Positions 48,202 to 57,868 of a stretch of DNA of 64,000 nt are shown in pieces (position 1 is the first letter of the stretch; every line of letters begins with the position of its first letter). The DNA is from Aquibacillus kalidii. GTDB lineage: Bacteria > Bacillota > Bacilli > Bacillales > Amphibacillaceae. The position numbers were made by a program, and so were the translations under genes. The stretch covers positions 310,001 through 374,000 of the forward strand of contig NZ_JACLZI010000036.1 in NCBI RefSeq assembly GCF_014280935.1, read 5' to 3'. Under the pieces are notes generated by a model. It did not search any database. It was not told the origin of the DNA and saw only the letters and a program-made list of their open reading frames with translations.

Positions 48202-49548
48202 CTACTTTAATGTATGCACAGCATTCATAAACATGTCTCCTCTTTCCTCAAAAGTGCGATATTGATCCCAACTCGCACAAGCAGGTGACAGTAAAATAAC
48301 ATCATCTTTTTCGGATATGTTATATGCACTTTGCACGGCATGTTTTACATTATCGACGAAATGTATTGAATTTATTCCTGCCATTTGAGCAGTTTTTTCT
48401 AACTTAGGTGCTGTTTCACCAAACAAAACCATCGCTTTAACGTTACTCAAATAGGGAATTAATTCATCAAAATCGTTCCCTCTATCCAATCCTCCTGCAA
48501 GGAGGATTGTTGGTTGGTTAAAAGCAGCAAGAGCTTTTGAAGTAGCCAGAATGTTTGTAGCTTTTGAATCGTTATAAAATAATCGATCATCAATACTATC
48601 AACAAATTGAAGCCTATGCTTTACACCTGTAAAGGTTGTTAACACTTGAGTTATACCTTCTATAGTAGCACCTTGTAACTTTGCTGCCGACACAGCTGCC
48701 AAGATATTTTCTAAATTGTGTTTGCCTACTAAAGCAATTTTTCTTAGTTCTATTATTTTTTCAGACATAAAATATAAATTGTCGTCATCACACCACGCCC
48801 CGCTTGTTTGCTTTTTCGTACTAAAAGGCACTTTAGTGGCATGAGCAAATTGGACTAGTTCAGAAACATCATCATCATCCGCATTATAGACTAAATAGTC
48901 ATCCTTCGTTTGATTCCTGAAAATGTTCGCTTTTGCATGACTATAATGTTCAAAAGTTTTATGGTAGTCTAAGTGAGCTTCGAATAGATTGAGCAGGACA
49001 GAAATATTCGGCTTAAATTTTTCTATACCGAGCAACTGAAATGATGACAACTCCATTACCATCACTTCATCTTTCTTCAAATTTTCAGCTACTTCTGTAG
49101 CTACATTGCCAATATTACCTGCAAGCTGTACTTCTTGACCACTGTGTCTAATCATTTCATAAATAAGTGTTGAAGTAGTTGTTTTTCCATTTGATCCCGT
49201 AATACCAACTATAGGACTTTGCACTAACAACCCTGCAAGTTCCACTTCCGTAATAATCGGTATCCCCAGTTTTTCTGCTTCTGCTATCACTATATTTTCA
49301 TAAGGTATCCCTGGATTTTTCACTACAATCTCAATACCATCCAAAACATTAAGTGGATGGTTACCTACTATCACTTCAATATTAGCATTTTCCAGTTCTT
49401 GTACAACTGGATCATTTTGTTTTGTTTTAAAGTCATTAACCCTTACTTTCTTGCCACTTCTTGCTAGTAATTTAGCGGCAACAGTACCACTTTTAGCTAG
49501 ACCTAAAACTAATACAGAATGGTAAGAAAAATCATCTAATTTATTCAA
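48202..49548 (-). CDS. murD: UDP-N-acetylmuramoyl-L-alanine--D-glutamate ligase
   Basis: A 448-residue ATP-dependent ligase that adds D-glutamate in peptidoglycan precursor synthesis. [21 protein letters not shown] is the Rossmann N-domain, [18 protein letters not shown] the ATP loop near residue 115, [12 protein letters not shown] and [11 protein letters not shown] the metal and substrate site, and FYNDSKATN the D-Glu region. A TTG at 49548 ([12 protein letters not shown]) overlaps the mraY stop (TTGA) and is 8 bp from AGGTG; a GTG three codons earlier is the alternative. Confidence 0.95.
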   Translation of the reverse strand: MNKLDDFSYHSVLVLGLAKSGTVAAKLLARSGKKVRVNDFKTKQNDPVVQELENANIEVIVGNHPLNVLDGIEIVVKNPGIPYENIVIAEAEKLGIPIITEVELAGLLVQSPIVGITGSNGKTTTSTLIYEMIRHSGQEVQLAGNIGNVATEVAENLKKDEVMVMELSSFQLLGIEKFKPNISVLLNLFEAHLDYHKTFEHYSHAKANIFRNQTKDDYLVYNADDDDVSELVQFAHATKVPFSTKKQTSGAWCDDDNLYFMSEKIIELRKIALVGKHNLENILAAVSAAKLQGATIEGITQVLTTFTGVKHRLQFVDSIDDRLFYNDSKATNILATSKALAAFNQPTILLAGGLDRGNDFDELIPYLSNVKAMVLFGETAPKLEKTAQMAGINSIHFVDNVKHAVQSAYNISEKDDVILLSPACASWDQYRTFEERGDMFMNAVHTLK

Positions 49549-50531
49549 AGTATCCACACCTCAATATACACGCCAAGCGCTGCAAAAATTAATCCAACTA
49601 ACCAAAATGTTGTTACAACTCGCCATTCGGACCATCCCATTAGTTCATAATGATGATGTAAAGGGCTCATTTTGAAAACTCTTTTTCCAGTCGTCTTAAA
49701 TGAAATAACTTGAATAATTACCGATAACGTTTCTAATACAAAAACTCCACCGATAATAATTAAAAGAATTTCTAATTTAGTTAAAATTGCTACTGCAGCT
49801 ATCGAACCTCCGAGGGCAAGAGAACCTGTATCCCCCATAAAAACCTTTGCAGGATGCGCGTTAAACACCAAGAACCCAAGCAAAGCTCCAACAACAGCTA
49901 AACAGAAGATAGTCACCTCAAATTGCGGATAACCATACCAAGCCAATATGCCAAAAGCTCCAAATGCTATTGCAGCAGTTCCAGCTAGAAGGCCATCTAA
50001 ACCATCTGTTAAATTTACTGCATTCGATGAACCTACTAACATGAAAATAATCAATAATGCGTAACCCCATCCTAAATCCCACTGGATGCTCGTTCCTGGA
50101 ATTTGAATATATGTTGGAAAGTCTTTTAACCGCAACACAATATAAAAAATAATAGAAATAATGACTTGGCCTATCATCTTTTGTCTAGATGTTAATCCTA
50201 AATTACGTTTTAGTACTACTTTTATAAAGTCATCCAAAAATCCCAATAGACCGTACCCTAACAAAACCAACAATAAAAGTAATACTTCAAAGCTTAGTGA
50301 GCTATTGTTGAATTTGCTAGTCATTATAAGTGTTGTTACGGCAACACTTAATAAAATCATTATGCCCCCCATTGTTGGAGTACCCATTTTCTTCATATGA
50401 GACTTCGGACCTTCTTCTCTTATACTCTGTCCAAACTTAAGTCTTCTCAAAAAAGGAATAAAAATAGGTGATATAAGGACGGTAATCAAAAATGCTATTG
50501 CCATAGTAATTGCTAATACGTATTCATTCAT
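49545..50531 (-). CDS. mraY: Phospho-N-acetylmuramoyl-pentapeptide transferase
   Basis: A 328-residue membrane enzyme that forms lipid I from UDP-MurNAc-pentapeptide and undecaprenyl phosphate. The pattern of ten helices is clear. Signature segments are [27 protein letters not shown] (DD pair), [30 protein letters not shown] and the HHH motif [15 protein letters not shown]. It lies between a MurF-like gene and murD, a departure from B. subtilis, where murE precedes directly. Confidence 0.97.
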   Translation of the reverse strand: MNEYVLAITMAIAFLITVLISPIFIPFLRRLKFGQSIREEGPKSHMKKMGTPTMGGIMILLSVAVTTLIMTSKFNNSSLSFEVLLLLLVLLGYGLLGFLDDFIKVVLKRNLGLTSRQKMIGQVIISIIFYIVLRLKDFPTYIQIPGTSIQWDLGWGYALLIIFMLVGSSNAVNLTDGLDGLLAGTAAIAFGAFGILAWYGYPQFEVTIFCLAVVGALLGFLVFNAHPAKVFMGDTGSLALGGSIAAVAILTKLEILLIIIGGVFVLETLSVIIQVISFKTTGKRVFKMSPLHHHYELMGWSEWRVVTTFWLVGLIFAALGVYIEVWIL

Positions 50532-50604
50532 TTTACTTCCTCCTTTAGTTCATTTACCCGTCCGTCATTCTTATAAAAGGTGCAAAGGCTCGTTCCCCTA
50601 AATT

Positions 50605-51513
50605 TTATCTATATAGGAAATTATAAATTTGATCTTCTTCTAGTTGAAAGTGGTTCGCTATCTTAATCGCAAAAGCTACTTGCTTAGGCCCATAGCCTTC
50701 TGGGATTTTGTATTGTTTCACTCCACTACTCTCTCGCATAAGTAACTTATTTAGATCACATTCAATATGTATCCTATTAACAGGATCGAAACCAATCGAC
50801 ACAATTATGTCATTATAATTCAATCCATTAAATACAACAAGATCTCCGTCAATAATCCCTTTGCCGTTTTGTTTTATATTAGATAATAGCTCAACACTAG
50901 TTTGTGCAAATTCATTAACAGCACTATGGTAGTTGTTTTCTATTTGGCCAAAATCTGTCATTACAACTAAATCAATTCCTAACTTAGACAAACTCGACAA
51001 TTCCAAAAGGTAGTCCACAGCAACATCTAGACAAAATACCTCGGTAGCCTTAGGCATAGTTAAAATGTTTGTTAACAATTCATCGTTACCTGTAATACGA
51101 GAAGTGCTATGAACACGATATGTTTCATTTAAAAGCGACACTGTCAATTCTTTAGTTTTTAAGTCATCTTTTCCAACAAAAACAATCGTGATAGGCCTTA
51201 CTAGGTTAAGAAAATGTATAGCCAAGTCATGTAGCGCTTCTCTTGTATTAGGCACATAATATATAGGAAAGTCTGTAGGAATGAACCTTGGTAATGGATA
51301 CTCCTTCTCCCAAATAGCTGCTATTGCACCATTATAAAATGCTTCTTCTAATGCTTCTTCTTTACCAGCTTGAGAACGTTCCACAGGTATGAATAATGCT
51401 TTATTTGTTGATTCCTTACTATTAATCGTTACTTCTTTGATTGGAAGGTTATCCTTAACTGCTCCTCTTGTATCTGGGAAAATATCAGTCAAAAAATTTG
51501 TAGTAAATAACAA
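50605..51513 (-). CDS. MurF-like protein lacking the P-loop and the C-terminal ligase domain
   Basis: A 302-residue protein in the murF position of the mra cluster. Residues about 1-85 resemble the UDP-binding domain of Mur ligases (EVTINSKESTNKALFIPVE, EEAFYNGAIAAIWEK). Residues about 105-300 follow the central domain, but the P-loop G-x-x-GK(T/S) has become VGKDDLKTKELT, the usual LEMG is CLDVA, and the NxxEAHL-type metal site is DFGQIENNYH. The protein ends at YGPKQVAFAIKIANHFQLEE, where the substrate-domain helix normally leads into the C-terminal domain, which is missing (true MurF is about 450 residues). The reading frame is intact, with a TTG start after GAGGAG. It is probably catalytically dead; a scaffold or regulatory role is inference. 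Confidence 0.75.
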   Translation of the reverse strand: MLFTTNFLTDIFPDTRGAVKDNLPIKEVTINSKESTNKALFIPVERSQAGKEEALEEAFYNGAIAAIWEKEYPLPRFIPTDFPIYYVPNTREALHDLAIHFLNLVRPITIVFVGKDDLKTKELTVSLLNETYRVHSTSRITGNDELLTNILTMPKATEVFCLDVAVDYLLELSSLSKLGIDLVVMTDFGQIENNYHSAVNEFAQTSVELLSNIKQNGKGIIDGDLVVFNGLNYNDIIVSIGFDPVNRIHIECDLNKLLMRESSGVKQYKIPEGYGPKQVAFAIKIANHFQLEEDQIYNFLYR

Positions 51514-51576
51514 CCTATCCTCTCCTCATCATGTACTGGAATAGTCGGACATCAAAAAATCAATCTAATATATTTA

Positions 51577-53043
51577 TTATTTTGTATTCTCTATCCAGAT
51601 AGCTGCAACGGCCTTATCATCAAAATCAAGAACCTTATCACCAATAATTTGGTAGGTTTCATGACCTTTACCAGCAATTAAAACAATATCATCGTCTTTA
51701 GCTAACTGAATAGCATATGCGATCGCATCTTCCCTGTTTACTATTTGTTTATAATTACCTTCACTTAAATGACTTGTCATGTCCTTAAGAATAGCTTGAG
51801 GGTCTTCAGATCTAGGATTATCTGAAGTGAAAACAGCTTCATCTGCGTATTTTACGGCAATATCTGCCATTAAAGGTCGTTTCTTTTTATCTCGATCACC
51901 ACCACAACCAACAACTACAAATACATTCCCTTTCGCAAAAGACTTAATTGTCGTAAGGACATTTTCTAATGAGTCTGGAGTATGGGCATAGTCCACCACC
52001 ACACCGAATGATTGTCCTTTCACAACAGGCTCAAACCTGCCATTCACCCCTGTTGTAGACTCTAAAGCTTGTTTGATGACATTTAAAGGAACCCCGGCAC
52101 ATAAAGCTGCTCCAGTGGCAGCAAGCATATTATATACACTGAATTTTCCCATCAATTTACTGTTGATTGTTACTGTACCTTTATGTGTATGCATGTCAAA
52201 GTTAGAGCCATTGGCGTTTAAATGTAAGTTCTCAGCAGTGATATCTGCATCCGAGTTAATCCCATATGTGATAATAGGTTGAGCAGTACTCTTTGTTAAT
52301 AAATGACTATGTACATCATCTGAATTAATTACAGCAAATTTTGGATTGTTCTTGTTGTAACTGTTTCCGAGTTGAGAAAACAATAAACTTTTTGCTCTTA
52401 GATAGTCATCCATGTCTTTATGATAGTCTAAATGATCTTGAGAAAGATTAGTAAATACTGCAATGTCAAAATCGCAACCATAAACCCTTCCCATGTCTAA
52501 AGCATGTGACGAAACTTCCATAAACGCTACTTTAACTTGTTCATCAACCATTTTTCTAAAACTACGCTGTAAAAATAGAGCGTCTGGTGTAGTGTTTTTA
52601 ACCTCATAGCTATCCATCCCAATTTTCATTTGAATGGTTCCAATTAACCCAGTTTTCTGATTGTGAAAACGAAAAATTTCCTCTAGGAGGTAGGAAACGC
52701 TTGTTTTTCCGTTTGTTCCAGTAATACCAATTAGTGGAAGATCTTTTGTAGGTTCTTGAAAATAGAAGTTTGCCAACATGGAAATCGCCCTAGAGGAATC
52801 CCTCACTAGAATTACCGGAATAGACACATCTACCGGTTTTTCCGCAATAATGGCAACAGCACCTTTTGCTTCCGCTTGTTTGGCAAAGTCATGTCCATCC
52901 ACAGTAAAACCACTAATACAAATAAACAAATCACCTTTAGATACTTGTCTGGAATCCATTTGCATTCCAGTAATCTCCACGGATCTTATATCTTTCGAAA
53001 TCGTATAAACCTGTAATGACTCAATCAAATTACTTAGCTTCAC
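51577..53043 (-). CDS. murE: UDP-N-acetylmuramoyl-tripeptide synthetase MurE (meso-DAP adding)
   Basis: A 488-residue ATP-dependent ligase adding the third residue of the stem peptide. IGITGTNGKTSVSYLLEEIF (109-) is the ATP loop, EVSSHALDMGRVYGCDF and NLSQDHLDYHKDMDDY the metal and carbamoyl-Lys region, GVVDYAHTPDSLENVL follows, and the DNPR motif (TSDNPRSEDP) indicates meso-diaminopimelate rather than lysine. The GTG at 53043 gives MKLSNLIESL, as in B. subtilis; the upstream ATG at 53061 is only 2 bp from its GGAG. Confidence 0.95.
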   Translation of the reverse strand: MKLSNLIESLQVYTISKDIRSVEITGMQMDSRQVSKGDLFICISGFTVDGHDFAKQAEAKGAVAIIAEKPVDVSIPVILVRDSSRAISMLANFYFQEPTKDLPLIGITGTNGKTSVSYLLEEIFRFHNQKTGLIGTIQMKIGMDSYEVKNTTPDALFLQRSFRKMVDEQVKVAFMEVSSHALDMGRVYGCDFDIAVFTNLSQDHLDYHKDMDDYLRAKSLLFSQLGNSYNKNNPKFAVINSDDVHSHLLTKSTAQPIITYGINSDADITAENLHLNANGSNFDMHTHKGTVTINSKLMGKFSVYNMLAATGAALCAGVPLNVIKQALESTTGVNGRFEPVVKGQSFGVVVDYAHTPDSLENVLTTIKSFAKGNVFVVVGCGGDRDKKKRPLMADIAVKYADEAVFTSDNPRSEDPQAILKDMTSHLSEGNYKQIVNREDAIAYAIQLAKDDDIVLIAGKGHETYQIIGDKVLDFDDKAVAAIWIENTK

Positions 53044-53094
53044 TCTCACACATCCTAACATATCTCCGTTTACTTTATACTAATAAATAGAAAG

Positions 53095-53125
53095 GAACAC
53101 TTCCCACTTCCATGAGAAAGTGTTC
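53095..53125 (-). terminator. Hairpin between spoVD and murE
   Basis: GAACACTT (53095-53102) pairs with AAGTGTTC (53118-53125) around a 15-nt loop. On the minus strand CCTTTCTATTT follows, so it would be at most a weak terminator or attenuator. Confidence 0.5.
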
Positions 53126-53157
53126 ACTCAACCACTCTATTATAACAGATCTACTTT

Positions 53158-55119
53158 TTAGTGGGCATGACTATTATCATTTTCTTCTCCCACATCTTCT
53201 TCTCCAAAAAATAAGCGGATTGACTCACCCTCTTCAATTTTCACCCCTGGTTCAGGCGCTTGATCGATAACATAATCTCCTTCACCACTCGCTTCAATAG
53301 ATATAGTCATCAAATACTGTTGTATTTCTTGTTTAGATAAACCACGTAAATCAGGTACTTCTACTAATGGTTTATCAGGCCATTGAACATCCTTTTCTAA
53401 ACCGTCTGTCCTTTTTTCAACACCCAATGCCCGTAAGCTATCACCAATAATATTCCCGACTATAGGAGCCGCAACAACACCACCAAATTGGATTGTGTTT
53501 TTTGGATTGTCAATAGCAACGTAAACTACAATTTCCGGATCATCCGCAGGCGCAAAACCTATAAAAGATACAATATGGTTGTTTGCCATATACTTTCCGT
53601 CTTTCCCTACTTTTTGAGCAGTCCCCGTTTTACCACCAACTCGGTAGCCATCCACATAAGCTCCCTTACCACTTCCTTTTGCAACTACACTTTCAAGAGC
53701 TTTACGGATCTCTGCAGAGGTATCTTCTGAAATAACCCTATCTTTAAGGACTGGTTCCGTCTTTTCTAATACCTTTCCTGTAACAGAATCGACCCATTCA
53801 TCTGCCACATATGGTTGGTATAAGTAACCACCATTAACTGCTGCAGAAACTGCCATAACTTGCTGGATCGGTGTAACAGAAACCCCTTGCCCAAAAGAAG
53901 TTGTTGCTAGTTCAACTGGACCAACTTGTTCTGGTTTAAACAGAATTCCTTTTGCTTCACCTTGTAAGTCAACTCCGGTTTTTGCACCAAAACCAAAATT
54001 ATGGATATAAGAAAACAATTTATCTTCACCAAGCTCCTGACCTAGAGACACAAATCCTGGGTTACATGAATTTTGTACAACTTCTAAGTATGTTTGGTGC
54101 CCGTGCCCTCCACTCTTCCAACAATGAATGGTCGTACCATCGACGTTTATAGAGCCGTCATCATTAAACTCATCTTTTTCCAAATCAACCATACCTTCTT
54201 CTAAAGCCGCAGCAAGTGTAATGATCTTAAAGGTTGATCCTGGTTCATAGGTACTCCAGATAGGCAGATTACGATTGTAAATATCAGCATCAACACTTTG
54301 ATAATTTTCTGGATTAAAGTTTGGGCGTGAAGACATCGCCAGGATTCCTCCAGTATCTGGGTCAACTGCAATTGCTAAAGCACCATCTGGATTATATTTC
54401 GACTCTGCAATATCAAGTTCTCTTTCAATAATAGTGTTGACTCTAGAATCAATAGTCAGTTTTAGGTTATTACCATCAACCGGTTCATCATACACATCTG
54501 CCATACTAGGCAGTCTTTTTCCCTTAGCATCTGAGAAAAATGAGAGACTCCCTTCTTCACCGCTTAGCTTTTCATCGTAATAAAGTTCTAGTCCCATTAA
54601 CCCTTGATTATCAATCCCAGCAAAACCAAGTACATGTGATAAATCATCACCATTAGGGTAATGTCGTTTAGAATCCTCTGCAATATAGACGCCATCTAAT
54701 CCTAATGTTTGAATCGCTTCCGCTTTTTCTTCAGAAATTTTTATCCCCTCAGGACGAATATCCACTATACTTGCAGATTTAGTTATAGTCTGATAAACCT
54801 CTTTGACAGGCATGTCCAGAATCTGCGCTAAGGCCTCAGAAACCTTCTGTGGATCCTTTATTTGCCTAGGAACTACTCTGACGGTGGGTGCAGATACGTT
54901 TTCCGCAAGAACTTCGCCATTCTTGTCCAAAATTTTACCTCGTTCTGGTTCAAAAATAATGTCTCGGCTCCAAGAAGCCTTAGCTTTTTCCATCAATTCA
55001 TCGCCAATTACAAATTGTACGTAACCTAGACGAATTGCAATTATCCCAAATACTACAATTGCAAAAAGAAATACAGTGACTAATCGTTTTCTCATTGTTA
55101 CATTGGATACACGTTTCAT
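53158..55119 (-). CDS. spoVD: Stage V sporulation protein SpoVD (class B penicillin-binding protein)
   Basis: A 653-residue transpeptidase needed for spore cortex, partner of SpoVE. One N-terminal membrane helix is followed by the PBP dimerisation domain (FEPERGKILDKNGEVLAENV) and the transpeptidase domain with SxxK in EPGSTFKIITLA, SxN in VQNSCNPGF and KTG in GGKTGTAQKVG. A single C-terminal PASTA domain (about 585-645, VEVPDLRGLSKQEIQQYL) distinguishes SpoVD from PbpB. The ATG has AAGGAG upstream. The His-rich tail ends NDNSHAH. Confidence 0.95.
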   Translation of the reverse strand: MKRVSNVTMRKRLVTVFLFAIVVFGIIAIRLGYVQFVIGDELMEKAKASWSRDIIFEPERGKILDKNGEVLAENVSAPTVRVVPRQIKDPQKVSEALAQILDMPVKEVYQTITKSASIVDIRPEGIKISEEKAEAIQTLGLDGVYIAEDSKRHYPNGDDLSHVLGFAGIDNQGLMGLELYYDEKLSGEEGSLSFFSDAKGKRLPSMADVYDEPVDGNNLKLTIDSRVNTIIERELDIAESKYNPDGALAIAVDPDTGGILAMSSRPNFNPENYQSVDADIYNRNLPIWSTYEPGSTFKIITLAAALEEGMVDLEKDEFNDDGSINVDGTTIHCWKSGGHGHQTYLEVVQNSCNPGFVSLGQELGEDKLFSYIHNFGFGAKTGVDLQGEAKGILFKPEQVGPVELATTSFGQGVSVTPIQQVMAVSAAVNGGYLYQPYVADEWVDSVTGKVLEKTEPVLKDRVISEDTSAEIRKALESVVAKGSGKGAYVDGYRVGGKTGTAQKVGKDGKYMANNHIVSFIGFAPADDPEIVVYVAIDNPKNTIQFGGVVAAPIVGNIIGDSLRALGVEKRTDGLEKDVQWPDKPLVEVPDLRGLSKQEIQQYLMTISIEASGEGDYVIDQAPEPGVKIEEGESIRLFFGEEDVGEENDNSHAH

Positions 55120-55195
55120 AGGACATCTCCTTACTTACAGATATGCTTGTATCCAATATATGTACAAGAGAAAATGATTAGAACACTGCAATAGA

Positions 55196-57451
55196 TTACT
55201 CGTTATTTGTATTTTCTTCTTTCGACTTTTCCGACTTTGCATTAGCATTTGTTTTATTAGAAGATGGGGGTGAAAATTCAACCATCAGATAATCATTTGC
55301 TTTAATAGTGGTTCCTTTTTTAACATTCTGAGTTTTAGCGTAACCATTGCCCATCACTTCCAGATCAAGCTCTATAAGATCGCTTAGCTTCAGTACATCT
55401 CTTAATGACCACCCATTTACATCCGGCATCTTTGGTGCATCGGTTATGAGTAAAATACGCTCATTTGGCAGAACTTCTTCTCCCTCTGAAACACTAGCCT
55501 TCACTATTTTCGCTCCATCACCAACGACTGTAACACTTGCACCTAATTGCTCTAGACTCTGTTTAGCATTAGTCACTGTTTTTCCAACCATTTCTGGCAC
55601 TGTTATGGAATGGATTGGTTCAGATTCTGCGCTATCAGGCTGGATCTTTAAATAGCGTAAACTATTTTCCATTACATTTTTAAATATAAACGAAACAGGG
55701 GCAGAACCAGGTTCATATTTCTCTAAATTTAAATCCGGTTGTTTAACAGAAACATACATAATTAATTCCGGCTCTTCTTTAGGAGCCATTCCGAGGAAAG
55801 AGAAGATGTAATTTTCTTCCCCTTCTAGATAAGGGCCTGGATAAAGATTCTCTGTATCTGGAATTTGGGCTGTTCCTGTTTTCCCTGCAACAGAATAATC
55901 ATTTAGTTTGTATGCCTTACCTGTTCCATGTTCAGAAGTGATGACTGTTCCTAATATATCTAATACTTGTTTAGACGTATTCTCCGAGATTGGCGAGCCA
56001 ACCTCTTCTGTTTTATACTCTTCTTTCACTTTACCTGTTTCCGAATCAACCACTTTGGAAATAACGAAAGGTTTTAACATTTTACCGTTATTGGTAATTG
56101 CTGTAGCTGCTTTGACAAGCTGTATTGGTGTTGTAGTAGTACCTTGTCCAAATGCTGTCGTAACTTTTTCAATTGGCCAGTTATATTGGATAACCCCAGT
56201 ATTTTCACCAGGTAAATTAATGCCTGTAGGTTGGTCAAAATCAAATTTCTTTAGATAATCTAAAAATTTATCTGGACCAATTTTTTCGTAAGCAAGTATG
56301 GCGGCAGCTTTATTAGAAGAACGTTGAATACCTTCTAGAAAGGAAATTTCACCCCAACTATCCCAATCATTTATGGAACCACTGCCCATATCTTTATTAG
56401 AATATCTACCAGATTGATAGTATTCATTCGGATTCCAAACGCCTTCTTCAATAGCTGAAGCAAGCGTAAAGATCTTCATCGTTGATCCTGGCTCAAATGG
56501 AGTAGATATGGCATCATTATACCAGTTTTCTACCTCACCTAAATCATTAGGATTATAACTAGGTCTATTACTCATTGCCAATACTTCACCTGTTTTTGCC
56601 TTAACTACAATTGCTGTCATACGTTCTGGTTTATACTGTTTATCTATTTGCGACATCGAATCTTCAAGTAACGTTTGGATTTTCTGGTCAATAGTTAAAT
56701 AGATTTCGTCGCCATCTTTCGCTTCTTTTATTATCTCATTGGGTTCTAGGAGCTTCACATTATATTTATCCCGTTCGTAAGAAATAGAGCCATTTGTCCC
56801 CGTTAATTGATCGTCCAACTGCTTTTCAATTCCTGTCACACCATTTGTCACAGTTAACGTTAATTTTTGTCCGTTATTTTCTTTCGTGACCTCCTGCTTC
56901 TGAGCCAGTCCAATTATGTGTGATGCGAACATTCCATTAGGATAGTACCTCTTTGATTCTTCTAGGAAAGTAATTCCTGGCAAGTCAAGCGCTGCTATTT
57001 TGTCTTTCTTTTCCTGGCTTAAGTCTTTACCTTTCATTCCAAATTCGACTTGGAATCTATCGTTTTCTATACCATTGTTCAAGGATTTTAATATCTCAGA
57101 AGTCTCCATATCTAACAAAGGAGCCAGCACTTCCGCCGTATGTTCCAGGTCGGTAACGTGCTTGGGCTCCTTTTTATCTGTAGTATAACTTTCATCCACA
57201 ATGGCTTGAATACGATATGTAACCCTATCCTGGGCAAGTGGCATACCCTTCCTATCAAAGATTGTTCCACGCGCAGCATCAATCTGATACGTATTTGTAC
57301 GTTTATCTTTTGCCCAATCTTTCAAAGATACTCCTGATACCTCTCCTGTTCCCTGGATATACAGAAACCGACCAGACAAAGTTAAAAACATGACCACAAA
57401 TAGAAGCATTAGCACCGTTGACATGAACTGAGTAGTTTTGTTTTTCTTCAA
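55196..57451 (-). CDS. pbpB: Penicillin-binding protein 2B (FtsI, septal transpeptidase)
   Basis: A 751-residue class B PBP for septal crosslinking. The N-terminal helix (FMSTVLMLLFVVMFLTL) leads to the dimerisation domain. The catalytic motifs are EPGSTMKIFTLAS (SxxK), GIQRSSNKAAA (SxN) and VAGKTGTAQIP (KTG). Two C-terminal PASTA repeats (about 600-730: SITVPEMVGKTVTNAKQ and PKMPDVNGWSLRDVLK) and a charged Asn/Lys tail follow. The TTG start has GGGAG 7 bp upstream. It lies between ftsL and spoVD. Confidence 0.95.
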   Translation of the reverse strand: MKKNKTTQFMSTVLMLLFVVMFLTLSGRFLYIQGTGEVSGVSLKDWAKDKRTNTYQIDAARGTIFDRKGMPLAQDRVTYRIQAIVDESYTTDKKEPKHVTDLEHTAEVLAPLLDMETSEILKSLNNGIENDRFQVEFGMKGKDLSQEKKDKIAALDLPGITFLEESKRYYPNGMFASHIIGLAQKQEVTKENNGQKLTLTVTNGVTGIEKQLDDQLTGTNGSISYERDKYNVKLLEPNEIIKEAKDGDEIYLTIDQKIQTLLEDSMSQIDKQYKPERMTAIVVKAKTGEVLAMSNRPSYNPNDLGEVENWYNDAISTPFEPGSTMKIFTLASAIEEGVWNPNEYYQSGRYSNKDMGSGSINDWDSWGEISFLEGIQRSSNKAAAILAYEKIGPDKFLDYLKKFDFDQPTGINLPGENTGVIQYNWPIEKVTTAFGQGTTTTPIQLVKAATAITNNGKMLKPFVISKVVDSETGKVKEEYKTEEVGSPISENTSKQVLDILGTVITSEHGTGKAYKLNDYSVAGKTGTAQIPDTENLYPGPYLEGEENYIFSFLGMAPKEEPELIMYVSVKQPDLNLEKYEPGSAPVSFIFKNVMENSLRYLKIQPDSAESEPIHSITVPEMVGKTVTNAKQSLEQLGASVTVVGDGAKIVKASVSEGEEVLPNERILLITDAPKMPDVNGWSLRDVLKLSDLIELDLEVMGNGYAKTQNVKKGTTIKANDYLMVEFSPPSSNKTNANAKSEKSKEENTNNE

Positions 57452-57475
57452 TTGGTATCTCCCGCCCTTTTGAAT

Positions 57476-57868
57476 TTAGTTAGCAATCATGCTAGCTTGT
57501 TTCACTTGGGTGTTTTGAATTTGTAATCCATTTTCTTTTGCAATACGGAGGATACGATCTGGATTACTAAGTTCCTTCACCTTAAACTGCAAATTTTCGT
57601 TAGCTGATTGTTGTTCTTGAACTTGTTGTTGTAGTTGTTGAACATCTCGGTTTAATGCATCAGCAGATGAGCTAAATGAAACCGCAAAAAACAACGCTAC
57701 TACAGCAAGTACACTAAAGACAGTATACATCAATTTTTCTCCTGGTGTAACCCATCTTTTATGAACTTTTACTTTCACTTGACGTTTTGGTTCAGCTTGT
57801 CCCGTGTGAGTCACATGTTTTTCTTGCCATGCTGATTGTTGCCAATTTTTAGCTTCACTTGCACCCAT
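57476..57868 (-). CDS. ftsL: Cell-division protein FtsL
   Basis: A 130-residue bitopic protein. A basic cytoplasmic N-terminus (about 1-50) precedes one membrane helix (LMYTVFSVLAVVALFFAVSF) and an extracellular leucine-zipper coiled coil (LNRDVQQLQQQVQEQQSANE) that pairs with DivIC in the DivIB-DivIC-FtsL complex; ELSNPDRILRIAKENGL is the conserved FtsL/DivIC tail. It overlaps the rsmH stop by 1 bp. Confidence 0.94.
   Translation of the reverse strand: MGASEAKNWQQSAWQEKHVTHTGQAEPKRQVKVKVHKRWVTPGEKLMYTVFSVLAVVALFFAVSFSSSADALNRDVQQLQQQVQEQQSANENLQFKVKELSNPDRILRIAKENGLQIQNTQVKQASMIAN

Noticed and set aside
50605-51513. Calling the MurF-like gene a pseudogene
   Set aside because: The frame is uninterrupted over 302 codons, with a start signal and normal composition, so it is annotated as a gene with probable loss of catalysis.
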